The notes: generated by a model not told the origin, from the letters alone. A stretch of DNA of 64,000 bases from Candidatus Aquidulcis sp. (GCA_020723345.1 DYJA01000020.1:17989-81988); one strand, 5' to 3'. Counted from the first letter of the stretch, positions 41,511 to 51,148 are shown. Translations and numbers: made by a program.

Positions 41511-43145
41511 ATGCCTGCTAAACAACTTGCGTTCGCCGAAGAGGCGCGCAGACACTTGAAAATCGGCGTGGATGCGATGGCGAATGCCGTCAAAACTACG
41601 CTCGGACCGAAAGGTCGCAACGTCGCGCTCGACAAGAAATTCGGCGCGCCGACTGTCACGCACGACGGTGTGACCGTTGCGAAAGAGATCGAACTGCAAA
41701 ACCCGTACGAAAACATGGGCGCGCAGTTGCTCAAAGAAGCCGCGACCAAGACGAACGACGTCGCGGGCGATGGCACGACGACCGCGACCGTGCTCGCGCA
41801 GACCATCGTTACTGAAGGTTTGAAGAACGTCGCCGCGGGCGCGAACCCGATGCTCTTAAAGCGCGGCATTGAAAAAGGTACCGCCGTGCTCGTCGAAGAA
41901 ATTAAAAAGATGGCAAAGCCGGTCAAAGGCAAAGCCGAAATCGCGAACGTCGCCGCCATTTCCGCTGCCGATTCCGAAATCGGCAATTTGCTCGCGGACG
42001 TGATGGACAAAGTCGGCAAGGATGGCGTCATTACGGTCGAAGAATCCAAGACCGGTCTCGCGTTCGAAACCGAGTACGTGGACGGGATGCAAATCGATCG
42101 CGGCTACATTTCGCCCTATTTCGTCACGAACCCGGAGCGGATGGAATCCGTCCTTGAGAACGTCTACGTTTTGCTCACCGACAAGAAAATTTCCGCGCAC
42201 ACCGACATCGTGCCCCTGCTCGAAAAATTGGTGCAGATGGGCAAGCGCGAACTCGTGATCATCGCCGAAGATGTGGACGGCGAAGCCCTGGCGACGCTCG
42301 TGCTGAACAAATTGCGCGGCATGTTGAACGTCCTCGCGGTCAAGGCGCCCGGTTTCGGCGACCGCCGCAAAGAAATGTTGCGCGATATGGCGATCCTCGC
42401 CGGCGGCAACGTCATCACCGAAGAAATGGGTCGCAAATTGGAAACCACGCAGATCAGCGACCTGGGTCAATTCGACAAAGTGATCTCGACCAAAGACGAC
42501 ACGACCTTCGTCGGCGGCAAGGGCTCCGACAAAGACATCAAAGGGCGCATCAACGAGATCAAAGCGCAGATTGACAAGACGACCTCCGATTACGACAAGG
42601 AAAAATTGCAAGAACGCCTCGCCAAACTCGCAGGCGGCGTTGCCGTGATCCGCGTCGGCGCGGCGACCGAAACCGAATTGAAAGAAAAGAAGCACCGCGT
42701 CGAAGACGCGCTGAGCGCAACCCGCGCGGCAGTCGAGGAAGGTATCGTGCCCGGTGGTGGAGTCGCTCTGCTCAACGTGATCCCCGCGCTCGAAAAAGTG
42801 GGCGGCAACGGCGACATCGCGACCGGCGTGATGATTTTGAAGCGCGCGCTCGAAGAACCGATGCGCATGCTCGCCGAGAACGCGGGCTACGACGGCGCGG
42901 TCGTCGTGCAAGAAGTGCGCCGCAACCAGAAAGAAAAGAACAACCCGAACATCGGCTTCGACGTTCTGGCGGAAGAGTATACCGATCTGGTTGAGCGCGG
43001 CATCATCGACCCGGCGAAAGTGACGCGCAGCGGTTTGGAAAACGCGGCATCCATCGCGGCGATGATCCTGACGACCGAAGCGTTGATCACGGATATGCCG
43101 GAGAAGGAAAAAGCTGCGCCAATGCCGCAGATGCCTGAGTATTAA
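41511..43145 (+). CDS. groEL: Chaperonin GroEL
   Basis: This is the 544-aa 60-kDa chaperonin subunit, which folds proteins in an ATP-driven double ring with GroES. The ATP-binding [19 protein letters not shown] (about residues 24-42) and [17 protein letters not shown] (about 84-100) are intact, as are the apical segment [14 protein letters not shown] and the family box [16 protein letters not shown] (about 400). The tail ends in a short MPQMPEY rather than a GGM repeat. AGGAGGAATC precedes the start. It forms the operon with groES, closed by a terminator at 43176. Confidence 0.98.
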   Translation: MPAKQLAFAEEARRHLKIGVDAMANAVKTTLGPKGRNVALDKKFGAPTVTHDGVTVAKEIELQNPYENMGAQLLKEAATKTNDVAGDGTTTATVLAQTIVTEGLKNVAAGANPMLLKRGIEKGTAVLVEEIKKMAKPVKGKAEIANVAAISAADSEIGNLLADVMDKVGKDGVITVEESKTGLAFETEYVDGMQIDRGYISPYFVTNPERMESVLENVYVLLTDKKISAHTDIVPLLEKLVQMGKRELVIIAEDVDGEALATLVLNKLRGMLNVLAVKAPGFGDRRKEMLRDMAILAGGNVITEEMGRKLETTQISDLGQFDKVISTKDDTTFVGGKGSDKDIKGRINEIKAQIDKTTSDYDKEKLQERLAKLAGGVAVIRVGAATETELKEKKHRVEDALSATRAAVEEGIVPGGGVALLNVIPALEKVGGNGDIATGVMILKRALEEPMRMLAENAGYDGAVVVQEVRRNQKEKNNPNIGFDVLAEEYTDLVERGIIDPAKVTRSGLENAASIAAMILTTEALITDMPEKEKAAPMPQMPEY

Positions 43146-43146
43146 A

Positions 43147-43173
43147 AGCAGTAGACAGTCCACAGTAGACAGA
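43147..43173. repeat. GTAGACAGTCCACAGTAGACAG word repeat
   Basis: AGTAGACAG occurs twice around TCCACAG just after the groEL stop. It is the short representative of the word-repeat class in this window. Confidence 0.5.
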
Positions 43174-43175
43174 CA

Positions 43176-43210
43176 AAACCCCCTCTCGCAGATGCGGGAG
43201 GGGGTTTATT
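43176..43210 (+). terminator. groEL terminator
   Basis: AAACCCCCTC and GAGGGGGTTT form a 10-bp stem, followed by a short T-rich tail. Confidence 0.8.
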
Positions 43211-43339
43211 GTTGAGTTATGTAAACCCCAATCCCGTTTGACACCCGGCTAGTTTGATGCTAGAATAGCGACAGTTATCGAACAAAAGTGCGACGCGAGT
43301 GCGCCGCCAATTTACGCTCAGAAAAAGGAGGCATTTCGA

Positions 43340-43573
43340 ATGGCAGACGAAGTTATCCTGGGATACTGTGTCAAGGAAAAGGCGCAAAAGCCGATGAAGG
43401 ATCCCGAGGAAGTAGTACTCAAAAATGGCAAGCACGCGATCCGGGGCATTTGCGCATCCTGCGGTACCAAGATGATGAAGTTCGTCTCAGCGAAAAAAGC
43501 AGACCCCGCCGCGCCGGCGGTTGCGCCTGCTCCCGCCGTACCAGGCACGCCGCCAACCCCCAAAACCGCATAG
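43340..43573 (+). CDS. DUF5679-type small zinc-ribbon protein
   Basis: This is a 77-aa protein. Residues 5-50 match the DUF5679 pattern: GYCVKEKAQKPMKDPEEVVL, then KNGKHAIRGICASCGTKMMKF, where Cys9 and the CxxC pair could hold zinc. The rest is an Ala/Pro tail. Relatives are short, often read next to DNA-topology or chaperone genes, and have no established role. AAAGGAGG lies 9 bp before the ATG. It is followed by its own terminator. Confidence 0.75.
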   Translation: MADEVILGYCVKEKAQKPMKDPEEVVLKNGKHAIRGICASCGTKMMKFVSAKKADPAAPAVAPAPAVPGTPPTPKTA

Positions 43574-43600
43574 CCCAACCGGCGACACCCGTCGCACAAT

Positions 43601-43628
43601 GCCCGTCTCCTCCGCGAGGCGGGCTTTT
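43601..43628 (+). terminator. Terminator after the DUF5679 gene
   Basis: GCCCGTCTC and GAGGCGGGC form a stem with one mismatch, followed by TTTT. The next gene starts at 43650, so this one could also be a leader hairpin of the peptidase gene. Confidence 0.6.
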
Positions 43629-43649
43629 GTGTTGGAGAAAGGTATACCG

Positions 43650-45146
43650 ATGAAACTCAAACCCGCCTTGCTGCTCGCCATTCTTCTCTTAACCGCCTGC
43701 ACCACCGCGCCGACGGTGACACCGGTTGCGACGAGCGCGCCGACTCTCGCTGCCGACCTTGCGCCCTATCGCCTTGCGCTGAACGCGGCAAACCAAAACG
43801 ATCTCGCGCTCGCGGATCGACCGACGCGCTACACGTTGACGCTGAATTACATCGCCGATCCGCCGACGCTCGCCGGCAGCCAAGCGGTCGTCTTTTTCAA
43901 CCGCCAAGCCGCGCCGCTGAACGAAATCTACTTTCGCCTCTTTGCGAATTATCCCGATTACGGCGCAAAAATCACCGTCGCCAACGTTTCGGTGAACGGC
44001 GCAGCAGTCACGCCGACGCTCGAAGCGAGGGATACCGCGCTGCGCGTTCCGATGGCGAAGCCGCTCGCGCCGAATGCATCGGTCAACCTTCATCTCGATT
44101 TCACGCTGACGATTCCGCGCATCAGCAAAAGTCGCTACGGCGATTTTGGCGCGAGCGATACCGTCGTCACGCTGCCGTCGTTCTACCCGCTGATTCCGGC
44201 ATACGACGCGAAAGGGTGGCACATCGAACTGCCGCCGCCGTACGGCGATCTGGTGTACGCCGATGCTTCGCTGTACGCGGTGACGCTGACCGCGCCGTCC
44301 GCGCTGACCGTCATCGCTTCCGGCACGACGATTGACACGCGCGATAACGGCAACGGCGCCAAGACATGGAAAATCGTCGGCGCGCCGATGCGCGATTTCG
44401 CCATCGTCCTGACGGCGGTTTTGCAAAAGACTAGCGATACCGTCAACGGCATCACCGTGAACTCGTATCACGAACCGGGCGACGCGGAGGGGGGCAAAAA
44501 GGCGCTTCGTTTTGCGATGGATTCGCTGCGCGTCTTTCAGGCGCGGTTCGGCGCGTACCCGTACACCGAATTCGACGTGGTGGAAACGCAGACGAGCGCG
44601 CTCGGCATCGAGTACCCCGGCGTCATTGTGATCGCGCAGGGGCTGTACAAAAATCCGCGCGAGGCGGAGACGTTCGAGTTCGTCATCGCGCACGAAGTCG
44701 CGCACCAGTGGTGGTACGCGCTCGTCGGAAACGATCAAGTCAACTCGCCGTGGGTGGATGAAGCGCTCGCGCAGTACAGCGAAGTCGTTTACATCGAAGA
44801 GATGCGCGGCAAAGGCGCGGGGCAGTCGCTCGTGCGCGGTTATTTCGGCGAGGTATACAAGCGCGTTCAATCTGCCGGACGCGACGCCGCCGTGAATCAG
44901 CCGGTCGCCGCGTTCACCGAAGAGGCGTACGGTGAAATCGTCTACGGCAAAGGTCCACTTTTTTACGACGCGATTCGGAAAAAGATGGGGGACGAGAATT
45001 TTTCCAAGTTTCTCAAGACGTACGCCGACCGCTATCGGTACAAGGTCGCGTTTCCCGACGATGTTGTGAAATCAGCCGAGGACGTGTGCGCGTGCAATCT
45101 GCGCGCGGAATATCAACAGTGGATTTTGAGCCCGGCGGCAAAATGA
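43650..45146 (+). CDS. M1-family zinc metallopeptidase lipoprotein
   Basis: This is a 498-aa exported aminopeptidase-like protein. The lipobox LLLTAC (Cys near residue 17) predicts lipid anchoring outside the membrane. An N-terminal beta-sandwich (about 45-230) leads to the catalytic domain with HEVAHQWWYALVG (zinc HExxH) near residue 349 and the third ligand Glu in WVDEALAQYSEVVY 19-20 residues later. The GxMEN-like substrate motif is replaced by ALGIEYPGVIV near 315, which is common in divergent M1 members. It probably trims peptides outside the cell. GGAGAAAGG precedes the ATG. It converges on the RRM gene with a shared terminator between them. Confidence 0.88.
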   Translation: MKLKPALLLAILLLTACTTAPTVTPVATSAPTLAADLAPYRLALNAANQNDLALADRPTRYTLTLNYIADPPTLAGSQAVVFFNRQAAPLNEIYFRLFANYPDYGAKITVANVSVNGAAVTPTLEARDTALRVPMAKPLAPNASVNLHLDFTLTIPRISKSRYGDFGASDTVVTLPSFYPLIPAYDAKGWHIELPPPYGDLVYADASLYAVTLTAPSALTVIASGTTIDTRDNGNGAKTWKIVGAPMRDFAIVLTAVLQKTSDTVNGITVNSYHEPGDAEGGKKALRFAMDSLRVFQARFGAYPYTEFDVVETQTSALGIEYPGVIVIAQGLYKNPREAETFEFVIAHEVAHQWWYALVGNDQVNSPWVDEALAQYSEVVYIEEMRGKGAGQSLVRGYFGEVYKRVQSAGRDAAVNQPVAAFTEEAYGEIVYGKGPLFYDAIRKKMGDENFSKFLKTYADRYRYKVAFPDDVVKSAEDVCACNLRAEYQQWILSPAAK

Positions 45147-45148
45147 AA

Positions 45149-45181
45149 AAACCTGGAAGGTTTCTAAAACCTTCCAGGTTT
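45149..45181. terminator. Bidirectional terminator between convergent genes
   Basis: AAACCTGGAAGGTTT and AAACCTTCCAGGTTT form a perfect 15-bp stem around CTA, with A and T runs on both sides. Confidence 0.8.
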
Positions 45182-45188
45182 GTGCGAT

Positions 45189-45563
45189 CTAATACCGTCC
45201 GCGCGGTCTGCCGCCGCCACCGCCGCCGCGGCCACCGCGATGGGTTCCGAAGCCACCCCCGCGATTTCCACCGCCGCCGCGATAGCCGCCGCCACCACCG
45301 CCGCCGCCGCGTTCTTCGCGCGGGCGCGCGATGTTGACGATCAACTTGCGTCCGTCGAGATCATACTCGTTGAACATCTCGATCGCTTTTTGAGCGTCGG
45401 CGTCCGTCGTCATTTCGACAAAGCCAAAGCCCTTGGATTGGTGCGTCGCGCGATCCATGATCAGCGCGACTTCTTTGACTTCACCGGCTTGGGCGAAGAG
45501 TCGTTGCAAGTCTCCCTCGCTCACGTTGTACGACAGATTGCCGACGTACAGTTTCGATTCCAT
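45189..45563 (-). CDS. RRM-domain RNA-binding protein with a glycine-rich tail
   Basis: This is a 124-aa protein of the bacterial glycine-rich RRM group. RNP2 is KLYVGNLSY at residues 4-12 and RNP1 is KGFGFVEM at about 43-50; these aromatic residues stack on single-stranded RNA. Residues 85-124 are Gly/Arg-rich (ERGGGGGGGGYRGGGG), an RGG-like tail that adds nonspecific RNA affinity. Such proteins are thought to act in cold adaptation and RNA remodelling. AAGGAGAGG precedes the start. The RhlE-type helicase gene lies directly upstream on the same strand, a fitting functional partner. Confidence 0.92.
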   Translation of the reverse strand: MESKLYVGNLSYNVSEGDLQRLFAQAGEVKEVALIMDRATHQSKGFGFVEMTTDADAQKAIEMFNEYDLDGRKLIVNIARPREERGGGGGGGGYRGGGGNRGGGFGTHRGGRGGGGGGRPRGRY

Positions 45564-45648
45564 TGTGACCTCTCCTTTTGGGTCTTGGAAAAAATGCCCC
45601 GGCTCTTCGCTTCGGCAATTCCTTCCGAATCAACTTGGCGACCGGACA

Positions 45649-46869
45649 TCAAGCCCGCGCCGCCGCCATTTTGTGCCGCGCTTGTCGATGGGCTTCGACA
45701 TAGCGGCGAATTGCGTCCGCGTTGGGTTGGACCAACGCCGGCGCGCGATAATCGATGCCCTCCAGACGACGGCGTTCGATTTTTTGTTGCAGTACGATTT
45801 CAATCCGGCGGACGAGCGTTTCGTCCGTCGGCGTGACGAGCGTGTACGCGCGTCCGGCGGCTTGCATCCGTCCCGTCCGCCCGATGCGATGGACATAGTC
45901 CTCGACGTGCATCGGCGCGTCGTAGTTGACGACGTGCGAAATGCCTTCGACGTCGATCCCGCGCGCGGCGATGTCGGTTGCGACGAGCACGCGCGATTTG
46001 CCGCGCCGAAAATCTTCCAGTGCGGCGATGCGCTGCGACTGCGACCGGTCGCCGTGAATTACGGTCGCGCGAATGTTCGCGCGCTGTAATTGCCGCGCGA
46101 CGCGGTCGGCGCGATGTTTGGTGCGCGCAAAGATCAGGACGCTGTCCATTTCTTCTTCGCGCAACAGTTGTTGCAACACTTGCGATTTCAAGTGTTCCGG
46201 CACCGGGAACAAGGTCTGCGCGATTGCCTCCGGCGTCGCGGTCTGTTCGACCTGGATGCGCGCGGGGTTGCGCGTGACCTGCGCCGCCAGCGTGACGACT
46301 TCCGGCACCAGCGTCGCGGAAAAGAGCATCGTCTGGCGTTCGCGCGGCAGCAGCGCGATGATGCGCCGAATATCCGGCAAGAAACCGACATCGAGCATCC
46401 GGTCGGCTTCGTCCAGCACGAGCGCGCGCAGTGACACAAAGGCGACGTTTTTGCGCGCCGCGTGATCGAGCAATCGTCCCGGCGTCGCGATGACGATGTC
46501 CGCGCCGCGCCGCAACGCGGTCGTTTGCGCGCCCATCGGCACGCCGCCGAAGATCGCGGCGACGCGCAAATCGGTGCGCGCGCTCAGCGCTTCGGCTTGC
46601 TCGGCGACTTGCAAGGCAAGTTCGCGCGTGGGAACCAGTATCAACGCGCGGAGCGCGTGATCGCGTTCCGGCGCAGCGAGCAATCGCTGCAACAGCGGCA
46701 ACAGGTACGCGGCAGTCTTGCCGGTGCCGGTCTCCGCTGAACCGAGAATGTCTTGACCGGTCAGCGCGGCGGGAATCGTCGCGGACTGAATGGGCGTGGG
46801 TTGGTCAAAGCCCAACGCCGCCACGCTTTTTTCCAAGCGTGGGTCAAGACGGAAACTACCAAAACTCAT
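45649..46869 (-). CDS. DEAD-box RNA helicase, RhlE-like
   Basis: This is a 406-aa ATP-dependent RNA helicase. The Q motif is GFDQPTPIQSATIP (about residues 20-33), motif I SAETGTGKT (about 46), Ia LVPTRELALQ, II VLDEADRML (about 152), III SAT in LFSATL (about 184), V TDIAARGIDV (about 304) and VI HRIGRTGR (about 335). All motifs are intact. The C-terminus is short and basic, like the smaller RhlE and CshA types used in ribosome assembly and mRNA decay. The start at 46869 has AGGAG six bases upstream. The RRM gene follows by 85 bp. Confidence 0.95.
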   Translation of the reverse strand: MSFGSFRLDPRLEKSVAALGFDQPTPIQSATIPAALTGQDILGSAETGTGKTAAYLLPLLQRLLAAPERDHALRALILVPTRELALQVAEQAEALSARTDLRVAAIFGGVPMGAQTTALRRGADIVIATPGRLLDHAARKNVAFVSLRALVLDEADRMLDVGFLPDIRRIIALLPRERQTMLFSATLVPEVVTLAAQVTRNPARIQVEQTATPEAIAQTLFPVPEHLKSQVLQQLLREEEMDSVLIFARTKHRADRVARQLQRANIRATVIHGDRSQSQRIAALEDFRRGKSRVLVATDIAARGIDVEGISHVVNYDAPMHVEDYVHRIGRTGRMQAAGRAYTLVTPTDETLVRRIEIVLQQKIERRRLEGIDYRAPALVQPNADAIRRYVEAHRQARHKMAAARA

Positions 46870-47000
46870 CAAACTCCTGTGCGGTGAAAATATGCCGAGG
46901 TGAACAACCGCTGGGGACACATCGGTCGCAAAGCGTCACGGCAATTTGTTAATTCACGCGCAACAACACTCTGCGAACGTTAGGGGAGTAAAGGGGTATA
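46870..47000. other. Spacer before the helicase gene
   Basis: I see no gene here. It should contain the helicase promoter; no clear -35/-10 pair stands out. Confidence 0.3.
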
Positions 47001-47033
47001 AGAAAAGCCGCCCGAGTTACAAGAAAGGGCGGC
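47001..47033 (-). terminator. Terminator of the type IIG gene
   Basis: On the minus strand GCCGCCC and GGGCGGC form the stem, followed by TTTTCTT. Confidence 0.75.
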
Positions 47034-47126
47034 GTTGATTAACCGAATCTACTTGTCTCTAACAGCCCGCACTATAACACAGATTCGCGGATTCGTCAAA
47101 CGGCGTGCATCCCAAACGACGCGGCT

Positions 47127-49976
47127 TCACCGCGCGCTTTCCTCTACGATTCTGATCTCCTCTTTGGTCAATCCGTACAGTTCGTACACCAGCGCGTCAA
47201 TCTGCTCGTCCGTCACGTGGATTTCGCGTTCGATACGTTCGCGCGCGGCGTCGCTTTTGGCGGCGTGCTTTTGTTTGTGCAATTCCAGCATCCGTTCCAC
47301 GAGCGTGACCATTTTGTCGTGGTGCGCTTTGTCGGCGGGGTCGTCAAAGTTGATGGTGCGGATGGGAAGCACTCCCAAGAATGCTGCAGTTAGCGAAATG
47401 GTAGTAAAGCGCCTACGAAAGTAGGTATTCAACAAAGTTGAACTTAGCAACCCAAGAATATAGCGTATGTCATACTTCTGGTTTTGGAGTGTAAACGCAT
47501 TCAGGGTCCCAACAAAACAAGCGCCATCGGAGTCCAGAGTCGCTACAATGCGACGTTTCAAACTGAGATTGCGAATCGCCTGAATGAAGATCTTTGGCTT
47601 GGCATTCTGAATTGCTGGATTTTTGGTGCCTCCCACAACGACAGCTGTCTTTTGGTTGAAAAAGCGTGTTGGTACCAGTGCGCCGTACCGTGAAACATCA
47701 TTCCCAAAATAGATCGGATCAGGACGATCCCTATTCCGTTTGTCAGAGACAAACTCGCTATTCGATCTCAATTTCATACCCAGCGAGATTTTTCCGAGCA
47801 TATCCAATCTCTTGGATACGCTATCCACCTTGGTTTTCATTTGCAGCCATTGATCGTTTGCTTCTGGACTTATGTCGTACCGTTCTTCTGATTGGATCAA
47901 TTTGTAATCACGAAAAACAGTTGCCGTATCAAGATTCTCTGGAGTCGCGCGCGACCACTCAAATTTCTGGGAAGTCACAAATTCCTTGTCCAAAAACAAC
48001 AAGCAGGTATCAACGTTTGCGCCTTTGAATACGAGTCCGTCAATCAACACACATTTCCTTAACGACTGCGACTCCAAGAACAGTCGTCGTAGCTTTTGAT
48101 AGTAGAAATTAGTCATCCAAGTGACGGGAACAATGTATCCTAGCCGCCCCCCTCTTTTGATTTTGCGAAGACCTTGCTCAATAAAAAAAGCATACGGGTC
48201 ACACTTGTATTCGACGTGATCAAGGAATGCAGTCAGCCGCTTGGTCTCCACAGATTGCTTGGCACTGTACGGCGGATTTCCAATCACCGCGTCAAAGCCG
48301 CCCGCTGCCATAATCTCACCAAACCCTTCGCCCTTGCTGTTCCAATCGAACGGATTGATGCGCGCTTTGTCATCTTCCGACAATGCGCCAATGTCGTAAC
48401 CAATCAACGAGTTGCCGCACTTGATATTGTCCTTCAACGGCGGCAGTACACCTTGTCCCACAATTGCGCCGCGTTCGCCTTCCAGCATCTTGATGTACAA
48501 ACTCATCATCGTGATCTCGACGGCTTGTGGGTCAATGTCTACGCCGAAAATATTGTTCCGCAAAATCTGCGCTTTCTGTTCCAGCGATAATTTGAACTCG
48601 CCGTATTCGCTCTTTTGCTCGTGTAACAACAATATCTGCCCGCCGTTGCCTCCGCCGCCGCTGCGCTGGTTGGCGCGTTCCGCGTAATAGCGCGTGTGAT
48701 AATCCAACAATGTTTGATACGCGGCAAGCAAGAATGAGCCCGAACCGCACGCAGGATCCAGAATCCGCAATTTGGCGATTTGCGCCGGCGTCTTGCTTTC
48801 GATCAATTTGCCAACCGTCTGCGCGACGATGTAATCCACGATGTACTTGGGCGTGTAGTAGACGCCGCCCGCTTTGCGTACCTCTGGCTTGTCCTCGACC
48901 ATCGCGCGCGTTTCCGTTACGCGAATCGTTTTGCCGAGATAGCGCTCGTAGATCGAGCCGAGCAATTCGACGCCGATCTGCGCGAAATTGTATGGCTCCA
49001 GCCCTTCTTCGATGATTTCGGTGACGAGCGCAGAATCCCATTCGATTTCTTCGCACCGATGTGGCTTGAAGATTTCGCCATTCATCGTCCGGTTGATCAC
49101 GCGAAAGAGCGGCAAGAGTTCGGCGGTGATTGGGCGCGATTTGTGCTGTTTCCAACTCTGCGCAATGTCCAACACCTGCCGCGCGAGCACGCCGCGATCC
49201 TCGGCAACGCGAATAAAAATCAAGCGGTCAAGGAAAATCTGTACGACGCTGTTGAGGTCGGACGCTTCGAGATCGAGTTGCGTTTTGAATACCGCTTTCG
49301 CCAATTTCTCGCGCCATGCGGTGAGATCGGACAGGAATTGCTGATCGAGCGGAATACGCTGACGCGCCCGCCGCGCTTCGGGCGTAATCAATTTGTCGAG
49401 ACTGCCCGCCACGACTTGCTCGCGCGATAATTGCCACAAGTCATCGAGCGCTTGCGGCGTGAGATATTCGTCGTAACGATGCGCGAAGATCAAACCTTTG
49501 TTGATGCGGCGCAAATACGAAATGTCGCGCACTTCGTACAGACGAAACTCTTCAAAGTCGGTCGCGGCGGCAAGCATCACCTCTTGCGACGTTTCGTTGA
49601 ACGCGTATTTTTTCGCTTGCAGGATCACGCGGCTGCTTTCCAACGGAACGTGCGGCGCTTTGGCTTCGACGAAGAATACCGTGCGTCCATCCACGCGGAA
49701 ATTGTAATCTGGCTTGCCTGTCGTCTCGCCCTGCTCGACTTTGACCTCGCGTTTCTCCAACGACAAACCAGCCGTATTTTTCACATCCCAGCCGAGCGCC
49801 TCGAACAGCGGATTGATGAAATCAAGCCGCGCCTGCGCTTCTGAATACGAAGGGCGAATGTTTTCGTCACGCCCTTTGTGAAATTTCTCGACGAGCGCGG
49901 CGAGTTCTTTTTCAAATCGCTGTCGTGAATCATTTACCATTTGCGGTGGTTTGGGTTGCTCGAATTTGCCTGTCAT
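47127..49976 (-). CDS. Type IIG restriction-modification enzyme (Eco57I-like)
   Basis: This is a 949-aa single-chain restriction-modification protein. The N-terminal PD-(D/E)xK nuclease has KPDYNFRVDGRTVFFVEAKA (about residues 87-106). A helical connector follows to about 380. The gamma-class adenine methyltransferase has the SAM loop LDPACGSGSFLLAAY (about 404) and catalytic NPPY in DAVIGNPPYSAK (about 566). The C-terminal third is the target recognition domain and is lower in GC (47380-48260) than the flanks. One enzyme thus both methylates and cuts, next to its recognition site. The ATG follows GGAGAAAA. It has its own terminator and no specificity partner. Confidence 0.9.
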   Translation of the reverse strand: MTGKFEQPKPPQMVNDSRQRFEKELAALVEKFHKGRDENIRPSYSEAQARLDFINPLFEALGWDVKNTAGLSLEKREVKVEQGETTGKPDYNFRVDGRTVFFVEAKAPHVPLESSRVILQAKKYAFNETSQEVMLAAATDFEEFRLYEVRDISYLRRINKGLIFAHRYDEYLTPQALDDLWQLSREQVVAGSLDKLITPEARRARQRIPLDQQFLSDLTAWREKLAKAVFKTQLDLEASDLNSVVQIFLDRLIFIRVAEDRGVLARQVLDIAQSWKQHKSRPITAELLPLFRVINRTMNGEIFKPHRCEEIEWDSALVTEIIEEGLEPYNFAQIGVELLGSIYERYLGKTIRVTETRAMVEDKPEVRKAGGVYYTPKYIVDYIVAQTVGKLIESKTPAQIAKLRILDPACGSGSFLLAAYQTLLDYHTRYYAERANQRSGGGGNGGQILLLHEQKSEYGEFKLSLEQKAQILRNNIFGVDIDPQAVEITMMSLYIKMLEGERGAIVGQGVLPPLKDNIKCGNSLIGYDIGALSEDDKARINPFDWNSKGEGFGEIMAAGGFDAVIGNPPYSAKQSVETKRLTAFLDHVEYKCDPYAFFIEQGLRKIKRGGRLGYIVPVTWMTNFYYQKLRRLFLESQSLRKCVLIDGLVFKGANVDTCLLFLDKEFVTSQKFEWSRATPENLDTATVFRDYKLIQSEERYDISPEANDQWLQMKTKVDSVSKRLDMLGKISLGMKLRSNSEFVSDKRNRDRPDPIYFGNDVSRYGALVPTRFFNQKTAVVVGGTKNPAIQNAKPKIFIQAIRNLSLKRRIVATLDSDGACFVGTLNAFTLQNQKYDIRYILGLLSSTLLNTYFRRRFTTISLTAAFLGVLPIRTINFDDPADKAHHDKMVTLVERMLELHKQKHAAKSDAARERIEREIHVTDEQIDALVYELYGLTKEEIRIVEESAR

Positions 49977-50049
49977 TTTTCTCCGTGTCTGGGAACATTA
50001 TACCACAAGCGCAAAAGACGCTCAATCGGCTCGTGGGCGTCCGCGATAT

Positions 50050-50078
50050 TTGACAATCCCGGATGATTCTACTATCCT
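50050..50078 (+). promoter_or_regulatory. Promoter of the LLM oxidoreductase gene
   Basis: TTGACA (50050-50055), 17 bp, TATCCT (50073-50078). The start of transcription falls near 50085, giving a leader of about 15 nt with the AAAGGAGC ribosome site. Confidence 0.75.
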
Positions 50079-50099
50079 GAGGATGAAAGGAGCAATCCG

Positions 50100-50948
50100 A
50101 TGAAGTACGGTTTTATCCTGCCTTGGGGCGATGCGCGCGTCGCCGCCGATTTGGCGTACGAAGCGGAGCGCGCGGGCTGGGACGGCTTTTTCGTCTGGGA
50201 GCCGGTGTGGGGCACCGATGCTTGGATCGCGCTGACCGCCGCGGCGATGCAGACCGAACGCATCCGGCTTGGCACGATGCTCACGCCGCTTTCGCGCATG
50301 CGTCCGTGGAAACTCGCGAGCGAGACCGCGACGCTCGATCACCTGTCGAACGGGCGCATGATTCTCGCGGTCGGTTTGGGCGCGATCGATTCCGGTTTCG
50401 AGAATTTCGGCGAAGTGACCGACCGCAAGACGCGCGCCGAGTTGCTCGACGAAGGGTTGGACATCGTCACCGGTCTCTGGCGCGGACAAGTGATCGATTA
50501 CACCGGCAAGCATTATCGCGTCAAGCCCAAACCGTGGCACACGCCACCCGCGCCGCCGCTCGTCCAATCGCCGCGCATCCCAATTTGGGTTGTCGGCGCG
50601 TGGTTCCGCGAAAAATCGATGCAGCGCGCCGCGCGCTACGACGGACTCTTGCCGAACGTGATGGGCAAAAACGGCATAGTTCGCATGGGTCCACCGACGC
50701 TCGCCGAATTGCGCGCGATGAAAAAGTGGATCGACGAACATCGCGCCGCGACCACGCCGTTCGACATCGTCGTGGACGGCGAGACGCCCGGCGACAATCG
50801 CAAAAAGGCGGTCGCGCATGTTCGCGCGCGGGCGCAAGCCGGCGCGACGTGGTGGCTGGAAACGCGGTGGAGTGACTCGGAAAAAACCGGCGGATTGGCA
50901 AGCGTTCGCAAACGGATCACACAGGGACCGCCGCGGTTTGAACTCTGA
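50100..50948 (+). CDS. LLM-class (F420- or FMN-dependent) oxidoreductase
   Basis: This is a 282-aa TIM-barrel flavoprotein of the luciferase-like monooxygenase class. Family signs are GFILPWGDARVAADLAYEAE at the start, GWDGFFVWE, the RIRLGTMLTPLSRMRPWKLA segment (about 60-79), and DHLSNGRMILAVGLG. Such enzymes oxidise or reduce small molecules with FMNH2 or F420. Nothing in the sequence fixes the substrate. AAAGGAG lies 7 bp before the ATG. It is a single-gene unit, with the divergent type IIG gene on the left and a hairpin-rich spacer on the right. Confidence 0.88.
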   Translation: MKYGFILPWGDARVAADLAYEAERAGWDGFFVWEPVWGTDAWIALTAAAMQTERIRLGTMLTPLSRMRPWKLASETATLDHLSNGRMILAVGLGAIDSGFENFGEVTDRKTRAELLDEGLDIVTGLWRGQVIDYTGKHYRVKPKPWHTPPAPPLVQSPRIPIWVVGAWFREKSMQRAARYDGLLPNVMGKNGIVRMGPPTLAELRAMKKWIDEHRAATTPFDIVVDGETPGDNRKKAVAHVRARAQAGATWWLETRWSDSEKTGGLASVRKRITQGPPRFEL

Positions 50949-51086
50949 GCGCGGCGCGTCCCTTGACAGGCGATTGAAATCGCGCAACGACTGCGCCAAG
51001 TCGCCCTGCGGCGACTAACCAGCCAACGAAGGTTGGCTTCGTGCTTTTGTTGCTGCGACTTCTAGTCGCCCGCTCCGACTTTGCGC
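50949..51086. repeat. Array of four small hairpin modules
   Basis: GGCGATTGAAATCGC, AGTCGCCCTGCGGCGACT, AGCCAACGAAGGTTGGCT and GCGACTTCTAGTCGC follow one another. The first recurs at about 24406. The array lies just before the promoter of the exporter operon. Similar stacked modules occur at 5950-6046 and 63780-63960. Confidence 0.55.
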
Positions 51087-51115
51087 TTGACAAATGAACC
51101 GAAATTCAGTATAAT
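51087..51115 (+). promoter_or_regulatory. Perfect consensus promoter of the exporter operon
   Basis: TTGACA (51087-51092), exactly 17 bp, TATAAT (51110-51115). Both hexamers equal the sigma-70 consensus, so the operon should be strongly transcribed when not repressed. Confidence 0.9.
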
Positions 51116-51129
51116 GAACGTGGATTCAT
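51094..51129. promoter_or_regulatory. Two tandem operator-like inverted repeats
   Basis: ATGAA-N6-TTCA (51094-51108) and ATGAA-N6-TTCAT (51114-51129) have the same half-sites and spacer length and start exactly 20 bp apart, two helical turns. One covers the -35/-10 spacer, the other the -10 and transcription start. They are the likely binding sites of the TetR-type protein encoded immediately downstream. Confidence 0.65.
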
Positions 51130-51148
51130 CAAGTTGGGAGTGCGTGCG

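Noticed and set aside
41856..43163. 435-codon minus-strand frame opposite groEL
   Set aside because: A known artefact of GC-rich groEL genes; no ribosome site and no homology that I can see.
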